This document shows, piece by piece, positions 53,864 through 62,430 of a stretch of 64,000 nt of DNA (its first letter is position 1; each line of letters opens with the position of its first letter). Below the pieces are notes generated by a model. The model did no database searches and had not been told where the DNA came from. It saw only the letters and a list, made by a program, of their open reading frames with translations. Source of the stretch: Vibrio astriarenae (lineage in GTDB: Bacteria > Pseudomonadota > Gammaproteobacteria > Enterobacterales > Vibrionaceae); contig NZ_CP047475.1 in the NCBI RefSeq assembly GCF_010587385.1, forward strand, positions 1,860,001-1,924,000, in the 5' to 3' direction. A program made the translations under genes and the position numbers.

Positions 53864-53917
53864 AACACCGAACTATTGACTATACTAATAATCAAATCAA
53901 TTCGTTCGGTGTTTTTT
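53864..53917 (+). terminator. Long-loop hairpin ending at the next start codon
   Basis: AACACCGAAC (53864-53873) and GTTCGGTGTT (53904-53913) pair perfectly with a 30-base loop, followed by T's that touch the ATG at 53918. It may end the upstream gene or fold in the leader of the next. Confidence 0.55.
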
Positions 53918-54268
53918 ATGCAAAAAATCCTTCTCGCCAGCACTGCACTTTTAGCCTTTTCTATCTCCTTCTCAACACAATCAGCAATGAGCTACTCTCT
54001 GAGCTGTACACTAAAAGCGTCTAATGACCGTTTCGTCTACTTTCCCGAACAGCTCATCTACCAAAGCGATCAATTTGCAGTGTTTCACAACTTCAAAGGA
54101 CGTGTTGTCACACAAGTCGACCTAAAGACTGACCAGATGATCCGTACCACCTATATTGGTGAACCTTTTGATCCTGAATACCAAATTTTGTTTGGTTCTT
54201 GTGCTAATGCAAACACGACCCTTTCTCTATGGTTAACGGAACAACAGCTTGATAATCCAACGCTTTAG
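53918..54268 (+). CDS. Hypothetical secreted protein, 116 residues
   Basis: I do not recognise this protein. The ATG at 53918 gives a clear signal peptide (MQKILLASTALLAFSISFS, then TQSAMSYS); the frame is open to 53876. The mature 90 residues have two cysteines and a beta-rich look. No canonical ribosome site is present: the start follows a T-run and a large hairpin. A TATACT at 53881-53886 may be its -10, which would leave only one arm of the hairpin in its own leader. Confidence 0.6.
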   Translation: MQKILLASTALLAFSISFSTQSAMSYSLSCTLKASNDRFVYFPEQLIYQSDQFAVFHNFKGRVVTQVDLKTDQMIRTTYIGEPFDPEYQILFGSCANANTTLSLWLTEQQLDNPTL

Positions 54269-54361
54269 CTCGCAAAGTTAAGATAAAAACGATTAAACTA
54301 GTTGGTATATAATTCGGTCTTGAGGTAAAAGAGACAAGTTTCCTCAATCTATTCAATTACC

Positions 54362-55390
54362 ATGACTGAACATCAAAAAATTGCCAGTGTAGAGCTAGGA
54401 CGTGTGATCGCCATCATTGCGGTCATCGCTATTCATAGCCAATTAATGACAGGGTACCCGCTTCTCAACAATGAACCTTGGCTAGGCAACATCATCAATC
54501 AGCTTTCCCGCTTTGCTGTGCCATTTTTCTTCATCACCTCTGGCTATTTTCTCCAACCTAAACTTGAAAAAACACCACTAGAAACCGGATGGCGTTACTG
54601 CAAGCCTCTGATCTTTATGTGGGTTATATGGAGCTTTATTTATTTAATCGCACCATTCAACCTACACACTCTCTCACAAGACGGGTGGTTAGCAGAGCGC
54701 AGCGGTTATTGGAGCTACCTAGCACAAGCTCCACTCAACTCTTTTCTTGAAGGGGGGATGGTGCACCTTTGGTTTTTACCTTCTCTCATCATGGCCGTTG
54801 GCATCATTGCAGTGTTAGTCCACCTAAAGCGTGCAGCTTGGCTCCTGCCATTATCAGTGTCACTTTATCTCTACGGTGTGCTAGCTGGAAGCTACCAACC
54901 ATTAACCGACTTGCAACCGCTGTTTTTTACTCGCAATGGTCCTTTCTTTAGCTTACTCATGGTGAGCGCTGGATTCTTGATTCGACAACACCGCTTGCGT
55001 CTGTCATCTCTGCAAGCAACGATGATTATGCTGATAGGTTTCATTGGCCACTTTAGTGAAGCATTCGCGCTCACGCAATTTGATATCGACTTCAGAATCC
55101 ATGATTTCTTGTTCAGTACATCATTGTGGGCTGTCGGGCTTTTTTTACTTCTTTTAGCAAATCCTAGTTGGGGTAACCACCCTTGGATATATGCCATAGC
55201 AAACATGACATTGGGTATTTACCTACTTCATCTTTTGTTGATTATCTATATGAGTAATCTCGCTGCGGTCCTTAAAACTCAGAGCCTAGCAAGAGATGGT
55301 CTTGTTTTTTTTGGTGCACTGATTAGCTCGGTTATTTTGACCTTTGTTATTAGTCGTTCACCCAGCATCAACAAGCTGTTCTTCAAGTAA
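54362..55390 (+). CDS. Membrane O-acyltransferase (acyltransferase 3 family)
   Basis: 342 residues with about ten membrane helices. The family start is present (ASVELGRVIAIIAVIAIHSQ, containing the conserved His) and AVPFFFITSGYFL, the usual second motif. Members transfer acetyl or other acyl groups to cell-surface sugars. The target is unknown; possible ones include LPS or the syp polysaccharide. The gene stands alone and ends at a bidirectional terminator. Confidence 0.87.
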   Translation: MTEHQKIASVELGRVIAIIAVIAIHSQLMTGYPLLNNEPWLGNIINQLSRFAVPFFFITSGYFLQPKLEKTPLETGWRYCKPLIFMWVIWSFIYLIAPFNLHTLSQDGWLAERSGYWSYLAQAPLNSFLEGGMVHLWFLPSLIMAVGIIAVLVHLKRAAWLLPLSVSLYLYGVLAGSYQPLTDLQPLFFTRNGPFFSLLMVSAGFLIRQHRLRLSSLQATMIMLIGFIGHFSEAFALTQFDIDFRIHDFLFSTSLWAVGLFLLLLANPSWGNHPWIYAIANMTLGIYLLHLLLIIYMSNLAAVLKTQSLARDGLVFFGALISSVILTFVISRSPSINKLFFK

Positions 55391-55403
55391 AAAGTTGTAA
55401 TGT

Positions 55404-55437
55404 AAAAGAGCTCTGGGGATTACCCGGAGCTCTTTAG
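55404..55437. terminator. Bidirectional terminator
   Basis: AAAGAGCTC / GAGCTCTTT stem extended by GGG/CCC, between convergent genes. Confidence 0.85.
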
Positions 55438-55464
55438 TTATACGCTCAAAGACACAAGGAATAA

Positions 55465-56895
55465 TTATCCCTGAGTTCCCGTGGCTAGGGTGTTGACTTC
55501 ATCTGCAAACGAAGAGTTAGCCACTTTTTTTGCCATTAAATGCTTATCCAGTGGTGCTGCAACAATCTTCTTATTGATTAGATGCTTAGGGCCAACATTT
55601 TCAGAAATTGAGTTGCCTCCCCATGTACCACACCCTAGCGTCAATGAAGGTGGAATAATCGTATTGTAGATTCCACCAATTGCACCTTGTGATGTTGGTG
55701 TATTAACCAATATGCGTACCGTTTTCATTTTCTGACCAAAGTAACGAACGCGATCTGGGTGCAGAGTTTGATTAGTATACATTCCAGATGTATGCCCGAT
55801 ACCACCCAGCTCAACCATCGTAACGGCTTGTTCCACTGCATCTTCAAAGCTATCAGCTTTGAATAGTCCTAGTGTTGGCGATAGTTTTTCATGTGCAAAA
55901 GCATCAGAAACATTTACTTTTCCTAGCCCCTCACCGACCAACACTTTTGTCCCTACCGGCACGTTGATGCCTGCCATCAACGAGATTTCATACGCAGACT
56001 GCCCGACAATGTTAGGATTCAAACATCCATCTTTACGCAATACTGAACGCACTTTCTCTGCTTCGTTTTCGCTCAAGATATAACAGTGATTTCCCTCCAG
56101 AGCGCGCTTAACAGACTCGTAAGCCCCTTCAACAACAATAGCAGCTTGCTCGGAGGCACATACCACGCCATTATCAAATGTCTTGGATTTAATTATTGAC
56201 TCAACCGCGTACTCAATATCCGCTGACTCATCGATCACGACGGGTACGTTACCAGCCCCAACACCAAGCGCTGGTTTACCCGAAGAGTATGCGGCTTTCA
56301 CCATACCTGGACCACCTGTCGCCAAAATTAGACTAATATCCTGATGCGTCATCAAGGCATTCGATAGTTCCACTGAGGGCTTATCTACCCAACCAATAAT
56401 CCCTTCTGGCGCACCTGCAGCAACCGCCGCTTCAAGAACGACGCTTGCAGCACGGTTAGTCGACTCTTTGGCACGCGGGTGCGGAGAAAAGATAATTCCG
56501 TTGCGTGTTTTCAGTGAAATTAGAGACTTAAAAATGGCTGTTGAGGTAGGGTTTGTGGTCGGGATAACACCGCAAATCACACCGACAGGATCAGCAATTG
56601 TCATTGAGTTATGCAATGAGTTCTCTTCGATAATGTCGCACGTTTTCTCGTCTTTGTACTGCTCATACACATATTCAGAAGCAAACTGGTTCTTGATGAT
56701 CTTGTCCTGAATGATGCCCATTTCAGACTCTTCAACGGCTTGCTCAGCAAGCGACTGACTAGCTTGATAAGCCGCTAAAGCCGCCGCACGAAAAATGTCG
56801 TCAACTTGCTGCTGTGTATAATTTGCGAACTCTTCTTGGGCTTTTTTTACTCGAGCCACGAGTGCGTCAAGCTCTGCAAAAGAACTTGTAGTCAT
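55465..56895 (-). CDS. Stand-alone acetylating acetaldehyde dehydrogenase (AdhE N-domain type)
   Basis: 476 residues from the ATG at 56895, which has AAAGGTG upstream; the longer frame to 57054 is not supported. It matches the aldehyde-dehydrogenase half of Adh[28 protein letters not shown] with the catalytic Cys, GHTSGMYT, and the AdhE-like end [12 protein letters not shown]. It then stops where AdhE would continue into the alcohol dehydrogenase half. It should convert acetaldehyde and CoA to acetyl-CoA, or the reverse. There is no partner enzyme gene nearby. Confidence 0.87.
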   Translation of the reverse strand: MTTSSFAELDALVARVKKAQEEFANYTQQQVDDIFRAAALAAYQASQSLAEQAVEESEMGIIQDKIIKNQFASEYVYEQYKDEKTCDIIEENSLHNSMTIADPVGVICGVIPTTNPTSTAIFKSLISLKTRNGIIFSPHPRAKESTNRAASVVLEAAVAAGAPEGIIGWVDKPSVELSNALMTHQDISLILATGGPGMVKAAYSSGKPALGVGAGNVPVVIDESADIEYAVESIIKSKTFDNGVVCASEQAAIVVEGAYESVKRALEGNHCYILSENEAEKVRSVLRKDGCLNPNIVGQSAYEISLMAGINVPVGTKVLVGEGLGKVNVSDAFAHEKLSPTLGLFKADSFEDAVEQAVTMVELGGIGHTSGMYTNQTLHPDRVRYFGQKMKTVRILVNTPTSQGAIGGIYNTIIPPSLTLGCGTWGGNSISENVGPKHLINKKIVAAPLDKHLMAKKVANSSFADEVNTLATGTQG

Positions 56896-57241
56896 GATAT
56901 CACCTTTATTACTTACCAAAATAGTCATCAAATAAGACGACCAAATACATAAGCAACTGAAACTAAGGCATGTATGTGACAGTAAACCTCCGACCACTCT
57001 CAATATTTTACGCTTTGACTGATTGTTAGACTTTCGTTCAAAAATCAGCAACAAAAATCAATATTTACAATAAGTTAAATATAGCAGTCACATTATTGTG
57101 CATATTATCAATATATCATCTGGTATCTTTAGTGATCACTTCCTTGTCTCCCCAGACTCTTTTGTTAAACAATTGTTTACAGAATTATCTCTGCACGGTT
57201 TAATGGAGCTACTCTGGCAACGTTAGCAAGGATGTATCGCT
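56896..57241. other. 346-base divergent promoter region
   Basis: It separates the aldehyde dehydrogenase and lipocalin genes. AT-rich; contains AGTGATCACT (57131-57140) and the palindrome listed next. No small ORF or RNA is evident. Confidence 0.5.
57166..57179. promoter_or_regulatory. 14-bp palindrome upstream of blc
   Basis: TAAACAATTGTTTA is a perfect palindrome 62 bases before the lipocalin ATG. It could be an operator; I cannot name the regulator. Confidence 0.35.
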
Positions 57242-57763
57242 ATGAATCAAATCAAAGTATTTTGTCTAATACTCGGTTCTCTCTTAGTCTCCGGTTGCAC
57301 TGGAAAGCCGTCAAATGTCGAGCCAGTCTCGCCTTTTGCACTCGACCAGTACCTGGGAACTTGGTATGAGATCGCACGACTCGATCACAGTTTTGAGCGC
57401 GGTCTCAACAAAATTACGGCAACCTACGCACTTAATGATGATGGCAGTGTTAACGTGCTTAACCGTGGATGGAATGAGAAAGAGCAGCAATGGAGTGAAG
57501 CGGTCGGTAAAGCGAAGTTTGTAGACAGCAGTGACCAGGGTTATCTCAAAGTTTCATTTTTTGGCCCTTTTTATGGCAGCTACATCGTTTTTCACCTAGA
57601 ACCAGATTACTCCACTGCACTCATCAGTGGACCGAATCTGGACTATTTCTGGATTCTATCTAGAACACCTACGCTAGAGGCCGAACAGCTGAATCGATAT
57701 AAAGAAATTGCTCAGCAAGCTGGGTTCGATACTGAGCAGCTCATCTACCCGACACACGATTAG
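57242..57763 (+). CDS. blc: Bacterial lipocalin (Blc)
   Basis: 173 residues. A lipoprotein signal (MNQIKVFCLILGSLLVSGC, lipobox VSGC) is followed by the lipocalin signature YLGTWYEIARLDHSFERGL and the eight-stranded barrel, with the second motif YFWILSRTPTL. Blc is an outer-membrane lipoprotein that binds lysophospholipids or fatty acids, usually in stationary phase or stress. Monocistronic. Confidence 0.93.
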   Translation: MNQIKVFCLILGSLLVSGCTGKPSNVEPVSPFALDQYLGTWYEIARLDHSFERGLNKITATYALNDDGSVNVLNRGWNEKEQQWSEAVGKAKFVDSSDQGYLKVSFFGPFYGSYIVFHLEPDYSTALISGPNLDYFWILSRTPTLEAEQLNRYKEIAQQAGFDTEQLIYPTHD

Positions 57764-57946
57764 CTCGCCACCTTAAAGAGAAGCGCATTCAATGCCACTG
57801 ATTGCACTTCTCTTTCGTCAATTTGTCATATTAAATGTTAATTTTCGTTGCAGAACCTATCATTCACACCACTTTTTTGATTCAGCGCAGTCTTTTTTTC
57901 TAACAATCAGTCTAGATTGACTGTTCCGTTCCAAAAGAGAAGAATT

Positions 57947-59053
57947 ATGACTCAGATTAACCAACAACGCCTTGTCGATCACTTCATTGAACTTGTAAAG
58001 ATTGATAGTGAATCAGGCAACGAGAAACAGATCGCGGAGACACTGACAGAGCAACTAGGCAACCTAGGCTTTACAGTCCACAAACTTGAAATGCCTGAGG
58101 GTTACACTAACGGCTTCAACGTCTACGCGCGTCTTGAGGGTGAACTTGACGACAGCATTCTTCTTAGCTGCCACATGGACACGGTTGCACCGGGTAACGG
58201 TGTTGAACCTGTTATTGAAGACGGAATTATCCGCTCTGCTGGTGACACCATCCTAGGTGGTGACGACAAATCGGGTATTGCTGCCATTATGGAAGCGGTT
58301 CGCGTGATCAAAGAGCAGAACGCTCAGCACAAAACGATCGAACTTGCCTTTACCGTTTACGAAGAGGGTGGCCTTTTCGGTTCTAAGTTCTTCGATATGT
58401 CGAACGTGACTTCAAACAAGGCGATCGTTCTTGATTCAGGCGGTCCTATCGGCACTATCATCAACGTTGCGCCTGGTCAGCAAAGCCTGAAAGTGACGAT
58501 CAAAGGTCGCCCAGCTCACGCGGGTCTTGCTCCAGAGACTGGTATCAGCGCTATCGGTGTTGCTGCAGATGCAATCGCTAACATGAAGCTACTGCGTATC
58601 GATGAAGAGACAACGGCTAACATTGGTACCGTTAACGGTGGTCAAGCGACAAACATCGTAATGCCTGAGCTAAAAATCGCTGCCGAAGCTCGTTCTCTGT
58701 GTGACAAGAAACTAGAAGCACAAGTGGCTCACATGGTTGAAACTTTCCAAGCGGCTGCAGACAAGCATGGCGCAGAGCTAGAAATCGAATCTAACCGTGC
58801 ATACAACGCTTTCCGTATCGAAGAAACTGACGCACATATTGTTGACGTTAAGAGCGCGTTTGAGGCTATCGGTATTGAGCCACAGTGCCAACCGACTGGT
58901 GGCGGCAGTGACGCAAACAACTTCTTCGCGAAAGGCATTAATACGCTAAACCTATCAACAGGTATGGCCAAAGTGCACACAACTGAAGAGTACATTGCAA
59001 TCGACGACATGGTGAAGATCTCTGATTTCATCCGTCAATACGTAACACGATAA
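57947..59053 (+). CDS. M20-family metallopeptidase (PepT-like)
   Basis: 368 residues from the ATG at 57947 (AGAGAAGA upstream; the frame is open to 57917). The zinc-site motifs of M20 peptidases are present: SCHMDTVAPG, GGDDKSGIAAI and YEEGGLFGSK, and the dimerisation domain (GRPAHAGLAPETG) lies in the middle. It resembles PepT-like tripeptidases. Cytosolic, monocistronic, with a terminator. Confidence 0.88.
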   Translation: MTQINQQRLVDHFIELVKIDSESGNEKQIAETLTEQLGNLGFTVHKLEMPEGYTNGFNVYARLEGELDDSILLSCHMDTVAPGNGVEPVIEDGIIRSAGDTILGGDDKSGIAAIMEAVRVIKEQNAQHKTIELAFTVYEEGGLFGSKFFDMSNVTSNKAIVLDSGGPIGTIINVAPGQQSLKVTIKGRPAHAGLAPETGISAIGVAADAIANMKLLRIDEETTANIGTVNGGQATNIVMPELKIAAEARSLCDKKLEAQVAHMVETFQAAADKHGAELEIESNRAYNAFRIEETDAHIVDVKSAFEAIGIEPQCQPTGGGSDANNFFAKGINTLNLSTGMAKVHTTEEYIAIDDMVKISDFIRQYVTR

Positions 59054-59090
59054 TCCATCTTCACGATTATCTAGCGTAAGCTATTCTTTC

Positions 59091-59121
59091 AAGGGCGCTA
59101 TCATGCGCCCTTTCTATTTTT
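59091..59121 (+). terminator. Terminator of the M20 peptidase gene
   Basis: AAGGGCGC / GCGCCCTT stem with a six-base loop and T-rich tail. Confidence 0.88.
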
Positions 59122-59193
59122 GACCGACAACGCTCACTCTCCCATTCTCTATCCACTTTCTTCTTGAGTCTCAGCCCACTTACCACTAAATTA

Positions 59194-59216
59194 AACATAC
59201 ATTTCATTTAAATGTT
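59194..59216 (+). promoter_or_regulatory. NsrR-like site of the ygbA-type gene
   Basis: A partial 11-1-11 dyad: left half AACATACATTT (one mismatch to the NsrR half-site) and right half ATTTAAATGTT (weaker). It ends eight bases before the ATG at 59224. Confidence 0.5.
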
Positions 59217-59223
59217 TATCGCC

Positions 59224-59619
59224 ATGAGTAAACCCCACCAAAGTGAGCTACTGAAAGATAGCTTAGGTACCGAGTTCAAAACCGTCTCTCACATGGTTTA
59301 CTTGTACTGCCAAAAACACCATCAAGGCTCACCGATTTGTGAGCAGTGCCAGGAGCTCATTGATTATGCAGAGGTAAGGCTTGATCGATGCCCGTACGGT
59401 CACGCTAAACCGGCTTGTAACCGGTGCCCTATTCACTGCTACAAACCAGAGCCAAAGCAAGCAATGAAAGCAGTAATGCGATATGCTGGCCCAAGAATGC
59501 TCATACACCACCCTATTCTGGCCATTCGTCACTTAATCAAGGAGCGTAAAGCTTTTCCAGATAAGCCACCAGCAGGGCTCTCCAATCGAGCCCTGCGTAA
59601 AGAGAAAGCTAGGGGTTAA
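59224..59619 (+). CDS. ygbA: Nitrous-oxide-stimulated promoter family protein (YgbA type)
   Basis: 131 residues. The cysteine pattern CQKHH, ICEQCQELIDYA, RCPYG, CNRCPIHCYKP is the YgbA/PF11756 signature, probably a metal or redox site. The E. coli homologue is in the NsrR nitric-oxide regulon and aids growth under NO. The start at 59224 is preferred over the ATG at 59212, which lies on the operator; neither has a clear ribosome site. The stop overlaps the convergent deacetylase by 11 bases. Confidence 0.85.
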   Translation: MSKPHQSELLKDSLGTEFKTVSHMVYLYCQKHHQGSPICEQCQELIDYAEVRLDRCPYGHAKPACNRCPIHCYKPEPKQAMKAVMRYAGPRMLIHHPILAIRHLIKERKAFPDKPPAGLSNRALRKEKARG

Positions 59620-60628
59620 CCACCAACCACTGCTGCGATAGCCAATAAAACGGGGAACCATTTCGATGTGGTGCGGTACAGTTTATGCGGTGACGACCAT
59701 TCACTAGCTCTTTTGGCGGTAATACAGTGAAGCTTGTCTTGTCATGCCAATCGACATCAACCGTTTGTCCATTAAAGTAACATTGCAAGTGTGGATAATG
59801 AGCCTCTGTCGATGGTTCGAGCTCCACTCTGAGTGCAGGCAAAGACTCTGCTACAACTGGGTCTGGTAACAGCGTGAAATTGGTAGGCAACGCCCTTGCA
59901 TTTATTTTAAAGCGCAACGATTCAACACTCGCATAATAACCAGCGGCGTTAAACCTTGGTAAGGCTTGCCAATCACTATTAAATTCTACCGAACCAGATT
60001 GCTGACCAAAAGCAACGTAACCTTGCTCTTTTAACCAATCACGCAGTGGGTAATTATACTCCCCATAAGGATAAGCAAAGAGCATCGGCGCAGTCCCAAT
60101 TTCCTCTTCTATACGTTGTTGCGCCATCTCAATGTTAGATGTTGCACGCTCGAACCATTCTTCAGTTTGTAGGGACTCTCGTACTAAAAAGGCATGGTCT
60201 AAAGTGTGATTGGCAATGGTAGCACCATGTTGTGACATATCACGTAGCTGATCCCAAGAGCAGTAGCCTTGGAAGTTCGCATCGATAGGGTCTGTCGTAA
60301 CAAATACAGTAAAGGGTAATTGTCTTTGTTTAAGAATTGGATACGCCGTATCACACACAGACCTGAATCCATCATCAAACGTTAGAGCGAGCTTTTTCCC
60401 TTCAACCTTTTCGCCACTTTGGATCTGCTTGAGGGTGCTTTCTAGATCTACGATCTCATAGCCCTGCTCTTCAAAGGCATCGAGCTGTGCAATAAAATCA
60501 TCAACTTTCGTCGATGTAGAGTGCGGTGTATTGTCATCGACATGGTGATAAATAAGAACATTAAGCGCTTGCGCATAAGTAAGTGTGCTTGTAAGTAGAA
60601 GCGACAGTGCAAAAATTGGGCGTTTCAT
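59609..60628 (-). CDS. Secreted polysaccharide deacetylase
   Basis: 339 residues from the ATG at 60628, chosen for the signal peptide MKRPIFALSLLLTSTLTYA; the frame is open to 60745 but that part has no coding features. A NodB domain (about 20-230) has LTFDDG with the metal Asp, NHTLDH with the His pair, and AYPYGEY. A beta-rich C-terminal domain of about 90 residues follows. It probably removes N-acetyl groups from a surface or periplasmic sugar. No ribosome site is obvious. Confidence 0.85.
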   Translation of the reverse strand: MKRPIFALSLLLTSTLTYAQALNVLIYHHVDDNTPHSTSTKVDDFIAQLDAFEEQGYEIVDLESTLKQIQSGEKVEGKKLALTFDDGFRSVCDTAYPILKQRQLPFTVFVTTDPIDANFQGYCSWDQLRDMSQHGATIANHTLDHAFLVRESLQTEEWFERATSNIEMAQQRIEEEIGTAPMLFAYPYGEYNYPLRDWLKEQGYVAFGQQSGSVEFNSDWQALPRFNAAGYYASVESLRFKINARALPTNFTLLPDPVVAESLPALRVELEPSTEAHYPHLQCYFNGQTVDVDWHDKTSFTVLPPKELVNGRHRINCTAPHRNGSPFYWLSQQWLVVNP

Positions 60629-60801
60629 CAGGAGAATTGTTCGCTTAAATAAATGAAATTCCGTATATTTTAGCAGACTCGGTTTGAAACCATACGTCAG
60701 TTTCACGTTAAGTTTCACTGTCGGTGAAATCCCGAAATCTGGCATGCCCTTTACCCCACTCTCTGATAGAATCTTATTTTTAAATCAAAGCAGTATCCCA
60801 A

Positions 60802-61341
60802 ATGGCTCTAAAACCAACGATTTACAAGTTTCGCATTTCACTGAGCGATATGAACCGTGATCTCTACACTTCAAGCAACATTACCGTTGCACAACACCCA
60901 TCAGAGAATGAACGCCGCCTATGCGCGCGTATCTTGGCTTACTGTCATGGTTATACTGAAGATCTTGAGTTCACAAAAGGTTTGAGCACAACAGATGAGC
61001 CAGACCTATGGGAAAAAGAGTTACACGGTGATATTCGCCGTTGGGTAGAATTAGGTGAACCTGATCTGGATCGCGTCAAGAAAGCCTCTCGTGTCGCTAG
61101 CCGCGTATCCATTTACGGTTACAACACATCGGTTGACCAATGGTGGCAACAAAACCAAACAAAAATCACTGGCTTTTGTGACGGTATTTATAAGATTGAT
61201 AGCGAAGCGCTTGACCAATTTGGCGAAACTCTGACTCGCACCATGGACATATCGGTAATGCTGACAGGCAATGATATCTATGTTGATACGGGTAGCGACT
61301 CAATTACTATCTCTATCGAAACGCTTCACGCTGAAGACTAA
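60802..61341 (+). CDS. yaeQ: YaeQ family protein
   Basis: 179 residues, full length. It opens with the family's MALKPTIYKFRISLSDMNR and includes RLCARILAYCHGY and RRWVELGEPDLDRVKKAS. YaeQ has a restriction-nuclease-like PD-(D/E)xK fold; its cellular role is not settled. The next gene follows three bases after the stop. Confidence 0.92.
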   Translation: MALKPTIYKFRISLSDMNRDLYTSSNITVAQHPSENERRLCARILAYCHGYTEDLEFTKGLSTTDEPDLWEKELHGDIRRWVELGEPDLDRVKKASRVASRVSIYGYNTSVDQWWQQNQTKITGFCDGIYKIDSEALDQFGETLTRTMDISVMLTGNDIYVDTGSDSITISIETLHAED

Positions 61342-61344
61342 GCC

Positions 61345-61902
61345 ATGAACCAGGAAAACAGCTTTTACCCTCAACTGTTACAGTTGGGGCTTAATCTACC
61401 TAATCAGAATTCTCTTGTTAGCTGCTCACAATCCGATCTGGTCATGATTGAGAAGTCATTGTGGCCTCTATACCAAAAGAGCCTATCTAAGAAGCCAGAC
61501 ATGACTGAACTTGAGAGATTTCTCGGGCTGTTTTCCTATCATCACCAAGATTTAATGGGACAATTTTTGTCACAGAAAGCTTCTCTGTCCGAAATGCAAA
61601 GGGTGTTTGAAACGCATTTGGAAACGGAGCATCAAGAGAAATTTTCTGCGCCGATTATCAAACAACTGTGGCTTTCTAGTTACATTTGGTTGTTTCTGCA
61701 AGGTCGTATGAACCTAGACTTTAGCTTAGCCAACGATCACGCGACTGAAGTATCAAAGGCGCTATCCGGAGTGTTAAATACAGAGGTTGAAGTAATGAGG
61801 TGCGAGTTAAACAAAGCTTATTATCAAGGCATTAGTGCTTTTCAAAGCTCAGAAACAAACAAACCACTTTGGAAAAAGTGGTTTGAGAAATGGCTTAATT
61901 AA
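61345..61902 (+). CDS. Hypothetical protein in operon with yaeQ
   Basis: 185 residues, not recognised. Mainly helical, no signal peptide, one hydrophobic stretch (LWLSSYIWLFLQG). It begins three bases after yaeQ, so the two share an operon. An 11-bp hairpin lies inside its last codons (about 61859-61883) and may be a partial terminator. Confidence 0.65.
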   Translation: MNQENSFYPQLLQLGLNLPNQNSLVSCSQSDLVMIEKSLWPLYQKSLSKKPDMTELERFLGLFSYHHQDLMGQFLSQKASLSEMQRVFETHLETEHQEKFSAPIIKQLWLSSYIWLFLQGRMNLDFSLANDHATEVSKALSGVLNTEVEVMRCELNKAYYQGISAFQSSETNKPLWKKWFEKWLN

Positions 61903-61939
61903 CCTTGTAAAAAAGAGCATCCTCATATCGCAGAAAAAC

Positions 61940-61960
61940 AAAACCCACCTATTGGTGGGC
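61940..61960 (-). terminator. Terminator of the 31-residue ORF
   Basis: CCCACC TATT GGTGGG; on the minus strand it is followed by TTTTGTTTTT, so it ends minus-strand transcripts. The stop codon of the small ORF lies in the stem. Confidence 0.75.
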
Positions 61961-62044
61961 TTCAGAATCTACCTGTCTTTCCTTGTACTTCTTGTAGAGA
62001 TACATCCCTGTGAGCATGATGATTTTACTCGATAACCAGATCAT
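61949..62044 (-). CDS. 31-residue putative small membrane protein
   Basis: A short frame (ATG 62044 to stop 61949) coding MIWLSSKIIMLTGMYLYKKY then KERQVDSEAHQ: one N-terminal membrane helix with a positive, cytosolic tail. AGG lies about seven bases upstream, and an excellent terminator overlaps the stop. I do not recognise it. Features of a real transcript support it more than length does. Confidence 0.55.
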   Translation of the reverse strand: MIWLSSKIIMLTGMYLYKKYKERQVDSEAHQ

Positions 62045-62168
62045 TAGTACCTATTAAAAGTCCCGGGTAAGATATCAATACTTGTACGGAAAATCACCTA
62101 CCCAAAGATGTTACATTCTGTAATCCTTTTCTCATTCTAATGATTTTTAAATATAAAGCGGAAATTTT

Positions 62169-62333
62169 GTGACTGTCCTGGGCGATTATTGTTACCCATC
62201 ATTAGTTAGTCAAGATGCCATTGCAGTGCCCCAAATCTCCTTTGAAAGTCTGAATTCCTTTAACGTTAAAGTGGAACAATTCCTTGCAGATCGTGTTGCA
62301 CTTCACATTCTATGCAAGTGGTATTATCCATAG
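62169..62333 (+). CDS. 54-residue putative small protein upstream of uraA
   Basis: An open frame from GTG 62169 with GCGGAA upstream, ending at TAG 62331-62333, coding 54 residues with a protein-like composition (three Cys, YYP end, VEQFLADRVALHIL). It ends 97 bases before uraA. The perfect palindrome CTTTAACGTTAAAG (62258-62271) lies inside it. It could be a small protein, a leader peptide, or a chance frame. Confidence 0.4.
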   Translation: MTVLGDYCYPSLVSQDAIAVPQISFESLNSFNVKVEQFLADRVALHILCKWYYP

Positions 62334-62430
62334 GTAAAATAAATTGATTTGATCAACTCCAACTGCATGCCGAACATGCTAGTCTCCTGCCGTTTTGATC
62401 TTTTTCTTCGATAAATAGGGATATTTAACC

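Noticed and set aside
57083..57112. CRP/FNR site in the aldehyde dehydrogenase promoter (TTGTGCATATTATCAA)
   Set aside because: Spacing between half-sites is six and one half is off-consensus, so neither FNR nor CRP fits well.
62346..62358. TTGATTTGATCAA upstream of uraA as an FNR box
   Set aside because: The half-sites are three bases apart instead of four, so it does not fit the FNR consensus that the two accepted boxes match exactly.
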